64,000 nt of DNA from Parvibaculaceae bacterium (GCA_029209985.1 JARGNZ010000007.1:62001-126000), one strand, 5' to 3'; numbered from the stretch's first letter, positions 49,612 to 61,276 are shown. Numbers and translations are program-made. Notes: a model not told the origin generated them from the sequence alone.

Positions 49612-49980
49612 TTAGACGTAGCAGAACAAATTGATTTTGTTGCCGTCAAAGTCGCGGAAGTATGCGCCATGGAAACTGCCGCCCCGATCGCCCGGCGCGC
49701 CTTCATCGGTTGCGCCCAGCTCGATTGCTTTGGCATAAAGCTTTGCAATGGTTTCTGGATTGGTGCCATTGAGAGCCACCATGGTGCCGTTCCCGCCGGT
49801 TGCCGCTTCGCCGTTATGGGGCTTAATGATGATGAGCATGGCCGTGTCTTTGCCGAAGCTCCACGCAATAAAGCGCTCATTCTCCATGGCGCGTACCGCA
49901 CCCATTTCCCCCAAAAATGCGTCATAGAATTTCGCAGATTTATCAATGTCATTCGTGCCGAGCATAATGTGGCTGATCAT
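49612..49980 (-). CDS. VOC (glyoxalase/bleomycin resistance) family protein
   Basis: A 122-aa single-domain VOC protein with paired beta-alpha-beta-beta-beta modules: MISHIMLGTNDIDKSAKFYDAFLGEMG at the start and GGSFHGAYFRDFDGNKINLFCYV at the end. Possible metal ligands are His4, His103-like and Glu/Asn in the second module. Substrate unknown; such proteins range from lyases to binding proteins. Confidence 0.85.
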   Translation of the reverse strand: MISHIMLGTNDIDKSAKFYDAFLGEMGAVRAMENERFIAWSFGKDTAMLIIIKPHNGEAATGGNGTMVALNGTNPETIAKLYAKAIELGATDEGAPGDRGGSFHGAYFRDFDGNKINLFCYV

Positions 49981-50122
49981 TTGTGTTTTCCTTTATGTGA
50001 GCCTGTCTGAAAGGTAGGCAGTAAATGTAGAATTTGAAAGGACCACTCTTCAGCGCATTCAGACCGATTGGATGCATTTGCTGCCATATTACGCAAACAC
50101 ATGACTGCAGGCGTAACACAGA

Positions 50123-50626
50123 CTAGCGCATGAACTTTCTGGCCACCCAGCGAACATCCCAAAACTGGCCGAACTTATTGCCAACCTCCTTGAACGTGCC
50201 CTCTTCTTCAAAGCCTAGTTTTTCATGAAGACGGTTTGAGCGTACGTTGGGCTGTGTAATGGCGGCAAAAATTTTGTGAATTTTTGCGCTGTCGTGTGCG
50301 GCAAAAAGCGATTGATACAAATCTGGACCTATGCCGCGTCCGCGCGCAGCCCCGCCCAAATATATGCTGGTCAAGATGCTCGTCTGATAGGCCTGTTTTT
50401 CAGCTACTGGGGCGCTCCATGCCACGCCTAAAAGCGTGTCGCCTTCCACGGCTGCCCGGGCGTGATAGAGACCCGATTGGGTGAGCCTCTCAAACCAAGC
50501 TTGCCACCACGCAACAGACTTTGGCTCAATATCAAATGTCGCCGGGGTTTCGCGAATATAATAATTATATAACTCGCACAGAGCTGGCAGGTCGCTTGAG
50601 TGCAAGGGGCGTATATCAATTGTCAT
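50123..50626 (-). CDS. GNAT N-acetyltransferase, phosphinothricin acetyltransferase-like
   Basis: A 167-aa acetyl-CoA-dependent acetyltransferase. IRPLHSSDLPALCELYNYYIRETPATFDIEP is the typical start of the Pat/Bar-like subgroup, the acetyl-CoA motif is GGAARGRGIGPDLYQSL, and NVRSNRLHEKLGFEEEGTF follows. Substrate uncertain; such enzymes often act on small amino-acid-like compounds. It starts 9 bases after the nnr gene and is probably co-transcribed. Confidence 0.88.
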   Translation of the reverse strand: MTIDIRPLHSSDLPALCELYNYYIRETPATFDIEPKSVAWWQAWFERLTQSGLYHARAAVEGDTLLGVAWSAPVAEKQAYQTSILTSIYLGGAARGRGIGPDLYQSLFAAHDSAKIHKIFAAITQPNVRSNRLHEKLGFEEEGTFKEVGNKFGQFWDVRWVARKFMR

Positions 50627-50635
50627 TTTTAGCCC

Positions 50636-52129
50636 TTACTCGTCCATCATGCCTTTAAGCGCCCAGAGTACCTCGGGCACCTCTTCGGTCAAGTCTTCGG
50701 CGATGAGGCCCGGCCCAAATTGCTGGGCGGCTTCGGCATGGACCCACACGGCCGCACAGGCGGCTTCAAAGGCTGGCATTTGCTGGGCTTGAAGACCCGC
50801 GATCAACCCGGCAAGCACATCACCTGATCCAGCTGTTGCAAGCTCGGGCACCCCATTTGCATTGATGGCAGTGCGTCCGTCTGGGCTGGCAATGAGAGTA
50901 TCAGGGCCTTTGAGAACAATAATAGCACCGCTGAGCTGGGCCGCCTCTTTGGCCCGTTGCAGTTTGTTCCCAGTGACAGAGGGAAAGAGCCGCTTAAATT
51001 CGCCCTCGTGCGGGGTCATGACAACTGGCCCCGTAAAGTAGCTCTGAATGGCGACAAAAAGATCGCGGGGAGTTGCCTCAAAAGATGTCAGGGCATCGGC
51101 ATCCAAAACAGTCGCGGCACCTGAGAGCAGAACTGTGTTGACGAGATCGCGGGTTTTAGAGCCCACGCCTGCGCCGGGACCGATCAAGACGGCATTATGG
51201 CGTTTGTCCTCCAACAACTTGGCCAGAGCATCACTATCTTCAAGCTTGGCGAGCATGATTGAAGTGAGGTGAGCTGCATTGGTCATCATTGCTGACGGGG
51301 GTGACGCGACGGTCACTAAACCTGCCCCAACACGCAAGGCCGCGCGGGCGCCAAGCCGGGCGGCACCGGTGCTTGACATGCCGCCGCTCACAACGACCGT
51401 ATGACCACGGGTATATTTGTGCCCCTGTAACGTGGGCCACGGAAATACATGCAACCAATTGCCGGGCAGGTTTTCGGCGTGCATTGGTTTGATCTCGCTG
51501 AGGGCGTTGTCATCGATGCCAATTTGGGAGATGACCAATTCCCCACATAACGCCCGACCGGGAAAAATGAGATGGGCTGGTTTTTGCCGAAAAAAGCTTA
51601 CGGTGAGCGCAGCATCAAATGCCCCGCCGGTGTTTTCACCGGTGTTGCCCTGCACGCCTGATGGCACGTCAACGGACACCACCGGAATTTTGAGGTCCTT
51701 GCAAGCCCGAGAGAGCGCCAAAGGAATGCCTTCTAATGGTTTTGATAAGCCCGCACCGAAGAGCGCATCAACCACCAAGCCACACCCACGCAAAGCATCT
51801 GCCGTGAGCGGATGGATGGCCCCATTCCAACGATGGGCCATTTCGGCGGCATCGCCTTTAAGCTTATCTCGGTTGCCCAATAAATAAAGATTTACGGCCC
51901 AGCCAGCGGCTGCCAAATGACGCGCGACGACAAACCCGTCGCCCCCATTATTACCCGGTCCGCATAAGACCGCGACGCCCGTGCGCTCAAACCGTTGAAC
52001 AAGGGCTTTTGCGACTGCATCGCCCGCGTTCTCCATCAGCGTCAGGCCGCTCACCCCTTGGGTCATCGCCCAACGGTCTGCGGTGTACATTTCCTCAACG
52101 GTGAGGATTTCAGCTTCGGTACTTATCAT
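50636..52129 (-). CDS. nnr: Bifunctional NAD(P)H-hydrate epimerase / ADP-dependent dehydratase
   Basis: Metabolite repair enzyme that restores damaged, hydrated NAD(P)H. The N-terminal epimerase domain (about 1-215) has AVLCGPGNNGGDGFVVARHLAAAG and VVDALFGAGLSKPLEG; the C-terminal ribokinase-like dehydratase domain (about 225-490) has VMTPHEGEFKRLFP and ATAGSGDVLAGLIAGL. 497 aa, usual fused length. Between the GNAT gene and a phosphatase gene. Confidence 0.95.
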   Translation of the reverse strand: MISTEAEILTVEEMYTADRWAMTQGVSGLTLMENAGDAVAKALVQRFERTGVAVLCGPGNNGGDGFVVARHLAAAGWAVNLYLLGNRDKLKGDAAEMAHRWNGAIHPLTADALRGCGLVVDALFGAGLSKPLEGIPLALSRACKDLKIPVVSVDVPSGVQGNTGENTGGAFDAALTVSFFRQKPAHLIFPGRALCGELVISQIGIDDNALSEIKPMHAENLPGNWLHVFPWPTLQGHKYTRGHTVVVSGGMSSTGAARLGARAALRVGAGLVTVASPPSAMMTNAAHLTSIMLAKLEDSDALAKLLEDKRHNAVLIGPGAGVGSKTRDLVNTVLLSGAATVLDADALTSFEATPRDLFVAIQSYFTGPVVMTPHEGEFKRLFPSVTGNKLQRAKEAAQLSGAIIVLKGPDTLIASPDGRTAINANGVPELATAGSGDVLAGLIAGLQAQQMPAFEAACAAVWVHAEAAQQFGPGLIAEDLTEEVPEVLWALKGMMDE

Positions 52130-52165
52130 GGTGAACTATAGGCATCCAAATATGGCAAAAGAGAG

Positions 52166-52750
52166 TTAGTTGACTTTAGTGTCTGCTTCGCCGCCAAGGG
52201 AGATCAACGACAGGTTTTTTCCATCCGTCTCAAATGTGGTGATGGAGCCGTTATCTGGCTTAAAGCAGAGCACACGATTGTCCTGTTGTGCGTGACCGAC
52301 TGCAACATTTATAGCAATGAAATGTGAAAAAATGACTGTATCTTGAGTGCAACCATTCAAAGCAGTGACAATACCGGCCCGCCATTCGTCCAGCGTTTTT
52401 CCATAATCAGGATGCGCGCCTTGCGCAGGGATTGCTTGATCCCATGTACCGCCCATGACACCGCGCAGCCATTCGCCCCGTTGGGTCAAGTCTTCCATCG
52501 GGGATGGCAGTTCGGCCACACGCGGGTCGATCAACGGCGTTGCTGCCCACCGACTGGCCAATGGCACGGCGGTTTCTTGGCAGCGTTTTAGAGGGCTTGT
52601 GAGCACTGGGATGGGTGTGCTGATCTGGGCTTGAATGTTGTCAGCGGCCTGCTCAGCTTGCGCCCGACCTGTGTCATCAAGACCAGGGTTTTTGTCTTCG
52701 CCCCAGCCTGCGGCGGCTTTACCATGCCGGATCATATAGATGCGTGCCAT
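52166..52750 (-). CDS. Histidine phosphatase family protein (SixA-like)
   Basis: A 194-aa member of the RHG phosphatase superfamily. The RHG motif is at residues 8-10 (YMIRHGKAAAGWGEDKNPGLDDTG); SPLKRCQETAVPLA holds the second Arg, and VIFSHFIAINVAVGHA the second His. The exact substrate (phosphohistidine, phosphosugar or other) cannot be told. It ends 36 bases before nnr begins. Confidence 0.88.
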   Translation of the reverse strand: MARIYMIRHGKAAAGWGEDKNPGLDDTGRAQAEQAADNIQAQISTPIPVLTSPLKRCQETAVPLASRWAATPLIDPRVAELPSPMEDLTQRGEWLRGVMGGTWDQAIPAQGAHPDYGKTLDEWRAGIVTALNGCTQDTVIFSHFIAINVAVGHAQQDNRVLCFKPDNGSITTFETDGKNLSLISLGGEADTKVN

Positions 52751-52836
52751 TTAACTTTCCTCTGTGCGTCAATATCGTTGCTTGAGTCATACTGGCTTAT
52801 GCACAAAAGACAAGGACTGTGATGGGCCGTTAGCCA

Positions 52837-52865
52837 AAAGGCCCGATCGCAATGACCGGGCCTTT
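52837..52865 (-). terminator. Terminator after malate synthase G
   Basis: Arms AAAGGCCCG (52837-52845) and CGGGCCTTT (52857-52865), loop of 11 bases, 27 bases past the glcB stop. The following minus-strand TTGG is a weak U-tract; probably still the 3' end of glcB. Confidence 0.6.
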
Positions 52866-52892
52866 CATTCATTCATCTATTGCTTCGTTGCT

Positions 52893-55079
52893 TTAAGCCC
52901 GTGAGGCTTTCAACTCGCGGCGGCGGGCGTGCAGCAATGGCTCTGTGTAGCCATTTGGTTGCTCTTTGCCTTTAAGCACAAGATCAAGTGCAGCTTGGAA
53001 CGCGATGGAGTTGTCAAAGTCTGGTGCCATATTTGTGTAATCTGGATCACCCGCGTTTTGCTTGTCCACAACCGCTGCCATGCGCTTCATGGTTTCAATG
53101 ACTTGCTCTTGAGTGCAAATGCCGTGGTGCAACCAGTTGGCGATGTGCTGGCTGGAAATGCGCAATGTTGCACGGTCTTCCATAAGGCCCACATCATTGA
53201 TGTCTGGCACTTTAGAACAACCCACGCCCAGATCGATCCAACGCACAACATAGCCCAAGATGCCTTGTGCATTGTTATCAAGCTCGGCCTTCACATCGTC
53301 CGATGACAGATTAACACCTTTGAGCAAAGGCAATGTCAGGATTTTGTCAATGTCTGCACGCTCGCGGTTTTCAAACTCAGCCTGAATTTCAGCCACGCTG
53401 ACCATGTGGTAGTGCATGACGTGCAAGGTTGCCGCTGTTGGAGACGGCACCCACGCGCAGCTTGCGCCAGCTTTAGGGTGGCCAATTTTGGCTTCCATCA
53501 TTTGTTTCATTTCATCAGGCTTTGGCCACATGCCTTTACCGATTTGAGCTTTGCCACGCATCCCCGTCTCAAGACCCATGTCGACGTTCCAGTCTTCATA
53601 AGTCAGGATCCACGGTTCGTTTTTCATCGCTTCTTTGCGCACAACAGGAGCGGCCAACATGGATGTATGGATTTCATCACCGGTGCGATCAAGGAAGCCT
53701 GTATTGATGAAGACAAGACGTTCGCTCACAGCGCGGATGCACTCTTTCAAGTTCACTGTTGTGCGGCGCTCTTCATCCATCACACCAATTTTAATGGTGT
53801 TGCGAGCAAGGCCCAGCATGTCTTCAACCCGTGAATACAGTTCATTGGTGAAAGCAACTTCTTCAGGCCCGTGCATCTTTGGCTTCACGACATAGATCGA
53901 CCCGGCACGGCTGTTTTTCAGGCCTTCTGTTTTGGCCAAGTCGTGCAATGAACATGCACATGTCAAAACAGCATCCATGATGCCTTCTGGAATTTCATTA
54001 CCTTGCGGGTCCATGATCGCATCGATGGTCATCAAATGACCTACATTCCGCACCAACATCAAAGAGCGACCGTGCAAGGTCATATCTGAGCCATCAAGCG
54101 CCTTGAAGGTACGGTCCGCATTCAGTTTGCGTGTGATAACCCGGTCGCCTTTGGCAACGTCTTCTTTCAAGTCGCCTTTCATCAGGCCAAGCCAATTGCT
54201 ATACACCACGGCTTTGTCTTCCGCATCAACGGCAGCAACAGAGTCTTCGCAGTCTTGAATGGTGGTCAGTGCCGATTCCATGCAGATGTCTTTCACGCCT
54301 GCTGGATGGCTTTCACCGATTGGATTGGTGCGGTCTACTTGGATTTCTAGGTGCAGGCCATTGTGGTGCAACAAAATAGAGCTTGGCGCATCCGCCTCGC
54401 CCAAGTAGCCCACGAATGAAGATGGGGCGCTCAAAGTGGTGGTGTCACCAGATTTGAGTTTTACAACAAGCGTCTTTTTGCCCGCTTCTTCGCCCAAGGT
54501 GTATGCGGTGACGTCGCCGTGGGACGCGCCCTGCAATGGCAAATTGTTGTCGAGGAATTCTGTACCATATGCGATGACTTTATTGCCGCGTGCGGGGTTA
54601 TACCCGCCAGCCCGGTCAGCGCCGCCGTCTTCGGAAATGATGTCTGAGCCATAGAGCGCATCGTAGAGGCTGCCCCAACGTGCATTCGCCGCATTCAGCG
54701 CAAAGCGTGCGTTCATTACCGGCACCACCAATTGTGGGCCTGCAAGGGCGGCAATTTCCTCATCAACATTCTGTGTGGTAATGGCGAAATCTGCGCCTTC
54801 TTCCACCAGATAGCCGATTTCTTTGAGGAAGGCTTTGTACTCAGCAAAATCGAAGTCTGAGCCTGGGTGATCTGTGTGCCATTGGTCAATGGACACCTGC
54901 AACGCATCGCGTTTCGCCAACAAGGCTTTATTCTTCGGGGTCAAATCGGCCAAAAGCTGGGCGAAATCGCTCCAGAAAGCGTCTTCTTTGAGCGCTGTGC
55001 CGGGAAGAATTTTCTCGCTGACGAGAGAATAGATTTCCTCGGCAATGCTGAGGCCGTGTTTTTCGATGCGTTGAGACAT
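52893..55079 (-). CDS. glcB: Malate synthase G
   Basis: Condenses glyoxylate with acetyl-CoA to malate (glyoxylate/glycolate metabolism). From the ATG at 55079 ([20 protein letters not shown]) it has 728 aa, the normal monomeric G-isoform length. Motifs: [56 protein letters not shown] and [18 protein letters not shown]. Residues upstream of 55079 are not conserved. No isocitrate lyase gene is in the window. Confidence 0.97.
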   Translation of the reverse strand: MSQRIEKHGLSIAEEIYSLVSEKILPGTALKEDAFWSDFAQLLADLTPKNKALLAKRDALQVSIDQWHTDHPGSDFDFAEYKAFLKEIGYLVEEGADFAITTQNVDEEIAALAGPQLVVPVMNARFALNAANARWGSLYDALYGSDIISEDGGADRAGGYNPARGNKVIAYGTEFLDNNLPLQGASHGDVTAYTLGEEAGKKTLVVKLKSGDTTTLSAPSSFVGYLGEADAPSSILLHHNGLHLEIQVDRTNPIGESHPAGVKDICMESALTTIQDCEDSVAAVDAEDKAVVYSNWLGLMKGDLKEDVAKGDRVITRKLNADRTFKALDGSDMTLHGRSLMLVRNVGHLMTIDAIMDPQGNEIPEGIMDAVLTCACSLHDLAKTEGLKNSRAGSIYVVKPKMHGPEEVAFTNELYSRVEDMLGLARNTIKIGVMDEERRTTVNLKECIRAVSERLVFINTGFLDRTGDEIHTSMLAAPVVRKEAMKNEPWILTYEDWNVDMGLETGMRGKAQIGKGMWPKPDEMKQMMEAKIGHPKAGASCAWVPSPTAATLHVMHYHMVSVAEIQAEFENRERADIDKILTLPLLKGVNLSSDDVKAELDNNAQGILGYVVRWIDLGVGCSKVPDINDVGLMEDRATLRISSQHIANWLHHGICTQEQVIETMKRMAAVVDKQNAGDPDYTNMAPDFDNSIAFQAALDLVLKGKEQPNGYTEPLLHARRRELKASRA

Positions 55080-55245
55080 GATGATCGCCCTGTTACTTAT
55101 TTTTGAACGTGGGTGGTTCGTATATAAAAGCGGACCGGAAATCAATTCCGATCCGCCATAATTTGCACGCAAATCGTCGCGTCTGTCTGGATTTTCCATC
55201 TATTGGCCTATTCTGGCCGTCAAAATGGCTCGACTTTGGACGATG

Positions 55246-56781
55246 TTAGCCGAGGGAGAGGATGTTTTTGCCCTTTTCGCCCGCTCCAACGGTGCCTGCC
55301 CGCCCTAAGCTGTCGATGTCTTTTAGGCTCAAAATATCGGCTTGGTTGGTGACATGCGCCACAAAGCGCTTATTGTTCTCGTCCAGACGTCCCATCACAA
55401 GGCCAAACTCTGGCCCGTTCCGGCCATGCATCACTGCATAGGTTTCGATTTTAGCTGCACCTTGTGGCTTCTCTTCCACTTCCGGGTGGGCTTCATTATC
55501 GATTTCAACCTGATAGTTGGCCGGGTTCTCGCGCTCCCATTTGCCTTCTTTTGGTGTGGTTGAATAAAGCCCAATGCCGTGCTTGGTGACGTACCACCCG
55601 TTTGAGGTGCACATGCCTTTTGAGCCGGGCTTAGCCCGCAAGCGGTCCATCAATGTGGCAATGGAGTGCGTGACGTAGTTGTTGCCCGCCCCCCCAAAGT
55701 ATGGCAAGCCGCCCGTGACAGTGAGCGCGCGTGGGTCGTCTTCAGCGATGCCCAATTCTTTGCGGCCAATTTGCACGGCAGACGGGAAGCAAGAGTAAAG
55801 GTCGATTTCTTCAATTTCATCGACGGTCCATCCGGCCATGTCGAAAGCTTTACGGCCCATTGTGCGAATGGCTGGTGAAGAATGATAGTTGACCCGCTCG
55901 CTCAGATACCAAATGTCGTTTGCATCCCCGCACCCATGCAGGTAAACCCATTTATCTTCTGGCACACCAAGCTCTTGTGCTTTGCCGACAGACATCATCA
56001 CCAAGGCGGCACCCTGATCGACCTGCATGATGGCGTTCATATACTTCGTGTACGGATAGCCGACGTAGCGGTTCTGTGCTGTTTCTGTTGCAATCTCTTC
56101 GGGAGAACGTTCAATCGGGAACCATGCTTGCGGATGCTGGGCAGCCACTTTGGAGAACGGTGACATTAATTTGCCGACGTATAATTGCTGTTCAGCAATG
56201 GTACGGCCTGCTTCACCGCGCAGAGCATTTTCAAACAGCGGGTAGCAATTTACTGGATACTGAAGTTTGTGGGCGCTCTCCACATCAGTCACACCAATAC
56301 GCTCATTGCCAATATCAATGCGGGTGCCCTCAGGGTCCCCGCCCCAATCCAAAATCTCACCTTGGCCTAACGCACGCATCATCGTGCCAAAGCACTCAGC
56401 GCCCGCAATCAAGACAACTTCTTGGTCGCCTTGCGCAATTTTTTCAGCGGTGTAGTTGACCAAATACTGTGGGGTGTTGCCGCCAGTTGGGCCGTAACAT
56501 GTGTTGGCTGGATTTGCGCCCAGTTTGGTTGCGAGAGATTTGGCAACATTCCCATAACGTCCAAACGGCAAGCGGGCAGAATCTGGGCTGTCAGTGATGA
56601 ACCGGACAGACGTGATGGTGTCGACTTCGTCCCATAGCTTAGCGCCGAGACCGGTGTCTTGAGCGGCCAACTCTGAGGCTTGGGCCATCAAAGCGAGGGG
56701 CGACTTTGCAATATGAATATCTTTTTCTTTTTGGACCAATTGGCCGCAACCCACCAAAATCGGCGTGCGTGGATCTACCAT
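55246..56781 (-). CDS. Acetyl-CoA acetyltransferase-like (thiolase superfamily)
   Basis: A 511-residue thiolase-fold protein from the ATG at 56781 (MVDPRTPILVGCGQLVQKEKD). It belongs to the long acetyl-CoA acetyltransferase group related to SCP-x: CYGPTGGNTPQYLVNYTAEKI, DLYSCFPSAVQIGRKELGI, GGLPYFGGAGNNYVTHSIA and CTSNGWYVTKHGIGLYST are typical, and a C-terminal extra domain (about 410-500) is present. The ordinary thiolase catalytic pattern is altered, so the reaction is uncertain. Likely roles are in fatty acyl or steroid-like beta-oxidation. Confidence 0.85.
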   Translation of the reverse strand: MVDPRTPILVGCGQLVQKEKDIHIAKSPLALMAQASELAAQDTGLGAKLWDEVDTITSVRFITDSPDSARLPFGRYGNVAKSLATKLGANPANTCYGPTGGNTPQYLVNYTAEKIAQGDQEVVLIAGAECFGTMMRALGQGEILDWGGDPEGTRIDIGNERIGVTDVESAHKLQYPVNCYPLFENALRGEAGRTIAEQQLYVGKLMSPFSKVAAQHPQAWFPIERSPEEIATETAQNRYVGYPYTKYMNAIMQVDQGAALVMMSVGKAQELGVPEDKWVYLHGCGDANDIWYLSERVNYHSSPAIRTMGRKAFDMAGWTVDEIEEIDLYSCFPSAVQIGRKELGIAEDDPRALTVTGGLPYFGGAGNNYVTHSIATLMDRLRAKPGSKGMCTSNGWYVTKHGIGLYSTTPKEGKWERENPANYQVEIDNEAHPEVEEKPQGAAKIETYAVMHGRNGPEFGLVMGRLDENNKRFVAHVTNQADILSLKDIDSLGRAGTVGAGEKGKNILSLG

Positions 56782-56966
56782 CACATTAAACTCCCGCGTA
56801 TCGTTCGTGTTCCTAACTAATGCGTGAGCATATTGATCCCACCCGGCTTGTCCAGCACCGGGATTCACTTAAAAGGCCCCGCAATATTTTACGTAGGGGC
56901 GCGGTCATCGTTTGTTGTAATGGGGGCGCTTTGGAAGCGTGGCTTTGCCGTCCTCCGGCAGCTTGA

Positions 56967-58145
56967 TCAGGCAGCCTGACGCTTTTCCTGCCAATGACGC
57001 AGGCGGTCCAGAGCACTTTTCAGCACATCTTCTTGTTTGCAAAAACAAAACCGGACAAAATTTTTGGGAGCTGTTTTGGAATCTCCGTAAAAGGCGCTGA
57101 TTGGAATTGCCGCGACACCGGCTTGCGTAATTAATTGCCGACAAAAAGCATCATCGTCGCCGTCAAACCCCAGCGAGGTGATGTCTGTGGTGAGGAAATA
57201 TGTCCCGCCACTTTCCACAACATCAAAGCCGATGTCGCGCAAGCCGTCGCCTAAAAGGTCGCGGCGTTGCTCCATCTCTTGGCGCAACCCTGTGAAATAG
57301 GCATCTTCTTGGCCAAGCCCCCATGCCACAGCCATTTGAAACGCTGGTGGCGTGGTGAAGGTGACAAATTGGTGCGCTTTCGCGATCACATCGATAAGGG
57401 CTGGCGCGGCGGTAATGTATCCAACTTTCCAGCCAGTGAGCGAAAAGGTTTTGCCCGCAGACCCCACTCGCACGCACCGCTCTCGCATGCCCGGCAATGT
57501 CATCAGCGGAATATGGCTATGGCCTGAAAAGATAAGATGCTCATAAACCTCATCACATACGGCATATGCGTCATAGGTTTCTAACAGCCGCGCGATTGCT
57601 TTGAGTTCGCGCTCAGAAAAAACATAGCCTGTCGGGTTCATTGGACTGTTGACAACAAGCAATTTGGTTTTATCGGTGAAGGCGGCACTCAAAGCCTCAA
57701 CATCCAAGCGCCACTCGGGGGCCATCATCGTAACAGGCACGGGGGTCGCACCGGCTGCTTTGATGATTGGATGGTAACAATCATAGGCTGGCTCTAGTAC
57801 AATCGCCTCGTCGCCCGGCTCAAGCAAAGCAAATAAGGTGTCGGTGAGGGCTTCGGTTGCCCCTGAGGTGACCAACACCTCGCGGTCCGGGTCCACCACC
57901 AATCCGTAAAAACGCTTATTGTGGGCTGCAACCGCTTGGCGCAGTTCAGGCATGCCCTTCATAGGTGGATATTGGTTTGGGCCGCGCATAACGCTGTCGG
58001 CCGCACGGCGGCGAAGCTCTTCAGGCCCCTCATCATCTGGGAACCCCTGCCCCAGATTGATCGCGTCATGCTGAAGCGCCAGCGCAGATATTTCTGCAAA
58101 GATCGTTGTACCTAACCCGGCAAACACTTGGTTGGATGACCGCAT
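56967..58145 (-). CDS. Pyridoxal-phosphate aminotransferase, class I/II (MtaN/YbdL or kynurenine-type)
   Basis: A 392-aa fold type I aminotransferase. AINLGQGFPDDEGPEELR is the class I gamma pattern; PLP contacts are Asn170 (NSPMNPTGYVF), Asp198 and Tyr201 (CDEVYEHLIFSGH) and the Schiff-base Lys232 (VGSAGKTFSLTGWKVGY). The subgroup includes methionine- and kynurenine-using enzymes; I cannot choose among them. Upstream of a 475-base gap leading to glnB. Confidence 0.9.
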   Translation of the reverse strand: MRSSNQVFAGLGTTIFAEISALALQHDAINLGQGFPDDEGPEELRRRAADSVMRGPNQYPPMKGMPELRQAVAAHNKRFYGLVVDPDREVLVTSGATEALTDTLFALLEPGDEAIVLEPAYDCYHPIIKAAGATPVPVTMMAPEWRLDVEALSAAFTDKTKLLVVNSPMNPTGYVFSERELKAIARLLETYDAYAVCDEVYEHLIFSGHSHIPLMTLPGMRERCVRVGSAGKTFSLTGWKVGYITAAPALIDVIAKAHQFVTFTTPPAFQMAVAWGLGQEDAYFTGLRQEMEQRRDLLGDGLRDIGFDVVESGGTYFLTTDITSLGFDGDDDAFCRQLITQAGVAAIPISAFYGDSKTAPKNFVRFCFCKQEDVLKSALDRLRHWQEKRQAA

Positions 58146-58959
<814 letters not shown>

Positions 58960-59131
58960 TGCGTCTCACTGTAGACGCCGGAATTTGCGTGATTACGGTG
59001 GGGCGCATTGTTCTCCACCACTTGGACACAAAATTGGGCAACTGATTTTGCGGGAATATCTGAAATGAAAGCACGTTCCTTTCGCAGATATTTCATGAAG
59101 ACAACTTTGTAAGGCACAGGGATATAGAAAC

Positions 59132-60538
59132 ATGGCAGACGCCAAAGCTGTTCTTGATTTTATCAAGGAAAAAGACGTCAAGTACGTCGATCTACGTTTC
59201 ACCGATACGCGCGGTAAAATGCAGCACCTCACATTCGACGTCACAATTTGTGACGAGGACCTCTTCAATGAGGGCACAATGTTTGATGGTTCTTCTATCG
59301 CTGGTTGGAAACCAATCAACGAGTCAGACATGGTTCTTTTGCCTGACTGCGATACCATCGAAATTGATCCGTTCTATGCGCAGACCACAATGTCGATCTT
59401 CTGTGACATCACAGAACCATCTGGCGAACTGTATGACCGTGACCCACGTGCCACTGCAAAACGCGCTGAATCATACCTGACCTCTACAGGCATTGGTGAC
59501 ACTGTTGTGTTTGGCCCAGAAGCTGAATTCTTCATCTTTGATGATGTTCGCTTCTCTGCGGATCCTTACAACACAAGCTTTGTTGTCGACAGCGTTGAGC
59601 TGCCTACAAACACTGGCACTGAATATGAAGTTGGTAACTTGGGTCACCGTCCACGTACAAAAGGCGGTTACTTCCCAGTCAACCCAACTGATAGCGCGCA
59701 AGACTTGCGTGGCGAAATGCTTGCTGCGATGGCGTCTATGGGCGTTGAAGTTGAAAAGCATCACCACGAAGTGGCTGCCGCTCAGCACGAATTGGGCATG
59801 AAATTCCAAACGCTCACAAAAGTTGCTGACCATCTGCAACTTTACAAATACGCGATCCACAACGTGGCGCACGCCTTTGGGAAATCTGCTACTTTCATGC
59901 CGAAGCCTGTCTTCGGTGATAACGGCACAGGCATGCACTGTCACCAGTCTATCTGGAAAGACGGCAAGCCCCTCTTCGCAGGTAACAACTACGCTGACCT
60001 GTCTGACGAGTGCCTGTACTATATCGGTGGAATCATGAAGCACGCGAAAGCATTGAACGCTTTCACAAACGCTTCTACGAACTCTTACAAGCGTTTGGTG
60101 CCTGGTTACGAAGCCCCTGTATTGCTTGCATACTCTGCACGCAACCGTTCAGCTTCTTGCCGTATTCCATACGGTAACTCACCAAAAGCTAAACGGATTG
60201 AAATCCGCTTCCCTGACCCAACCGCTAACCCATACTTGGCATTCTCTGCCATGTTGATGGCTGGCCTTGACGGGATCCAGAACAAAATCCACCCAGGCGA
60301 ACCAATGGACAAAGATCTGTACGATCTACCAGCTGAAGAATTGGCTGAAATTCCAACGGTTGCAGCTTCTTTGCGTGAAGCTCTTGAGGCCCTGCAAGGC
60401 GATCATGACTTCTTGACCAAAGGTGGCGTGTTCACTGCGGACCAAATCGAAGCTTACATCGACCTTAAAATGGAAGAAGTGGTGCGTTACGAAATTACGC
60501 CGCACCCAGTTGAGTACGATATGTACTACTCTTGCTAA
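59132..60538 (+). CDS. glnA: Glutamine synthetase, type I
   Basis: ATP-dependent ligase that makes glutamine from glutamate and ammonia. 468 aa. Motifs: [53 protein letters not shown] and [20 protein letters not shown]. Tyr397 in [11 protein letters not shown] is the site of adenylylation, so activity is likely controlled by GlnE/GlnB. Downstream of glnB, as in most relatives, and closed by a terminator. Confidence 0.98.
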   Translation: MADAKAVLDFIKEKDVKYVDLRFTDTRGKMQHLTFDVTICDEDLFNEGTMFDGSSIAGWKPINESDMVLLPDCDTIEIDPFYAQTTMSIFCDITEPSGELYDRDPRATAKRAESYLTSTGIGDTVVFGPEAEFFIFDDVRFSADPYNTSFVVDSVELPTNTGTEYEVGNLGHRPRTKGGYFPVNPTDSAQDLRGEMLAAMASMGVEVEKHHHEVAAAQHELGMKFQTLTKVADHLQLYKYAIHNVAHAFGKSATFMPKPVFGDNGTGMHCHQSIWKDGKPLFAGNNYADLSDECLYYIGGIMKHAKALNAFTNASTNSYKRLVPGYEAPVLLAYSARNRSASCRIPYGNSPKAKRIEIRFPDPTANPYLAFSAMLMAGLDGIQNKIHPGEPMDKDLYDLPAEELAEIPTVAASLREALEALQGDHDFLTKGGVFTADQIEAYIDLKMEEVVRYEITPHPVEYDMYYSC

Positions 60539-60560
60539 GCGATCGCTTTGTAAAAACACG

Positions 60561-60592
60561 AAGGCCGGAACACTCTGTTCCGGCCTTTTTGT
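60561..60592 (+). terminator. Terminator after glnA
   Basis: Perfect arms AAGGCCGGAAC (60561-60571) and GTTCCGGCCTT (60577-60587) with loop ACTCT, followed by TTTG on the plus strand, 22 bases past the stop. Confidence 0.9.
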
Positions 60593-61143
60593 TGGGCGCA
60601 TGGCTGAAAGCCTCCCCTTGCTTGCTTGGAGTGTATTTTTATTTTTTTCAGCACCGTGTAACCACGCAATGCAAGCCCCTGATTTGACTCAGAAAAAGGC
60701 CTTCCACCCAAAATGATAGGTCATCTTGACTGACTGTGTTGGGTGTATTTTCCCGTCATTTCAATTGACAGCATACAGATTATTTGAGAGCCTTAACTCA
60801 CACCAACGATGGGAGGTTTAAGATAATGACGCCACCTACACAGGGTAGTTTCTTTGAGTGATTTCTATAAATTATTTGAGGACACAACCAAATTTCTACG
60901 ATGCGAAGATCTATAAATCGACAACTTGAAAAGCATGGACGTGGACCCTTCGTGATTGAAAGCGGCTACGAAGCTGAAGGATTATAGGCCAGATAGCGCA
61001 GGAGAAACCTTTCTCTTCGTAAGCGGACATCCCCTACGATGTGACGTTTCTTGAGACAGAGTTGCTAGAAGACCCAACACGCAGGCACCATTCCACTTGA
61101 AAAGCCCGGCTCATAAGTACGGGCGTGCCACAGGCACATTTAT

Positions 61144-61187
61144 AGCAACCCCGCACGGATACCCCCACATCCGTTGACGGGGTTGCT
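61144..61187. repeat. Nested perfect hairpin
   Basis: Outer arms AGCAACCCCG (61144-61153) and CGGGGTTGCT (61178-61187) enclose inner arms ACGGAT (61155-61160) and ATCCGT (61169-61174) with small unpaired joints. Sixteen pairs in all, with no T-run on either side. It could be a transcript-protecting structure or the remnant of a palindromic element. Confidence 0.55.
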
Positions 61188-61246
61188 TCGCTTCCAAATG
61201 CTTACCGCCTGAATCTTTGACGTTGATATTCATCAGCATACAAATA

Positions 61247-61276
61247 AACCCCACCACTTGAAAGTGATGGGGTTTT
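61247..61276 (-). terminator. Hairpin after the Glyoxalase_8-like gene
   Basis: AAACCCCACCACTT pairs with AGTGATGGGGTTT apart from one mismatch; the minus strand then reads ATTTGTATG. Thirty bases after the stop of the minus-strand gene at 61307, so probably its terminator. Confidence 0.55.
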
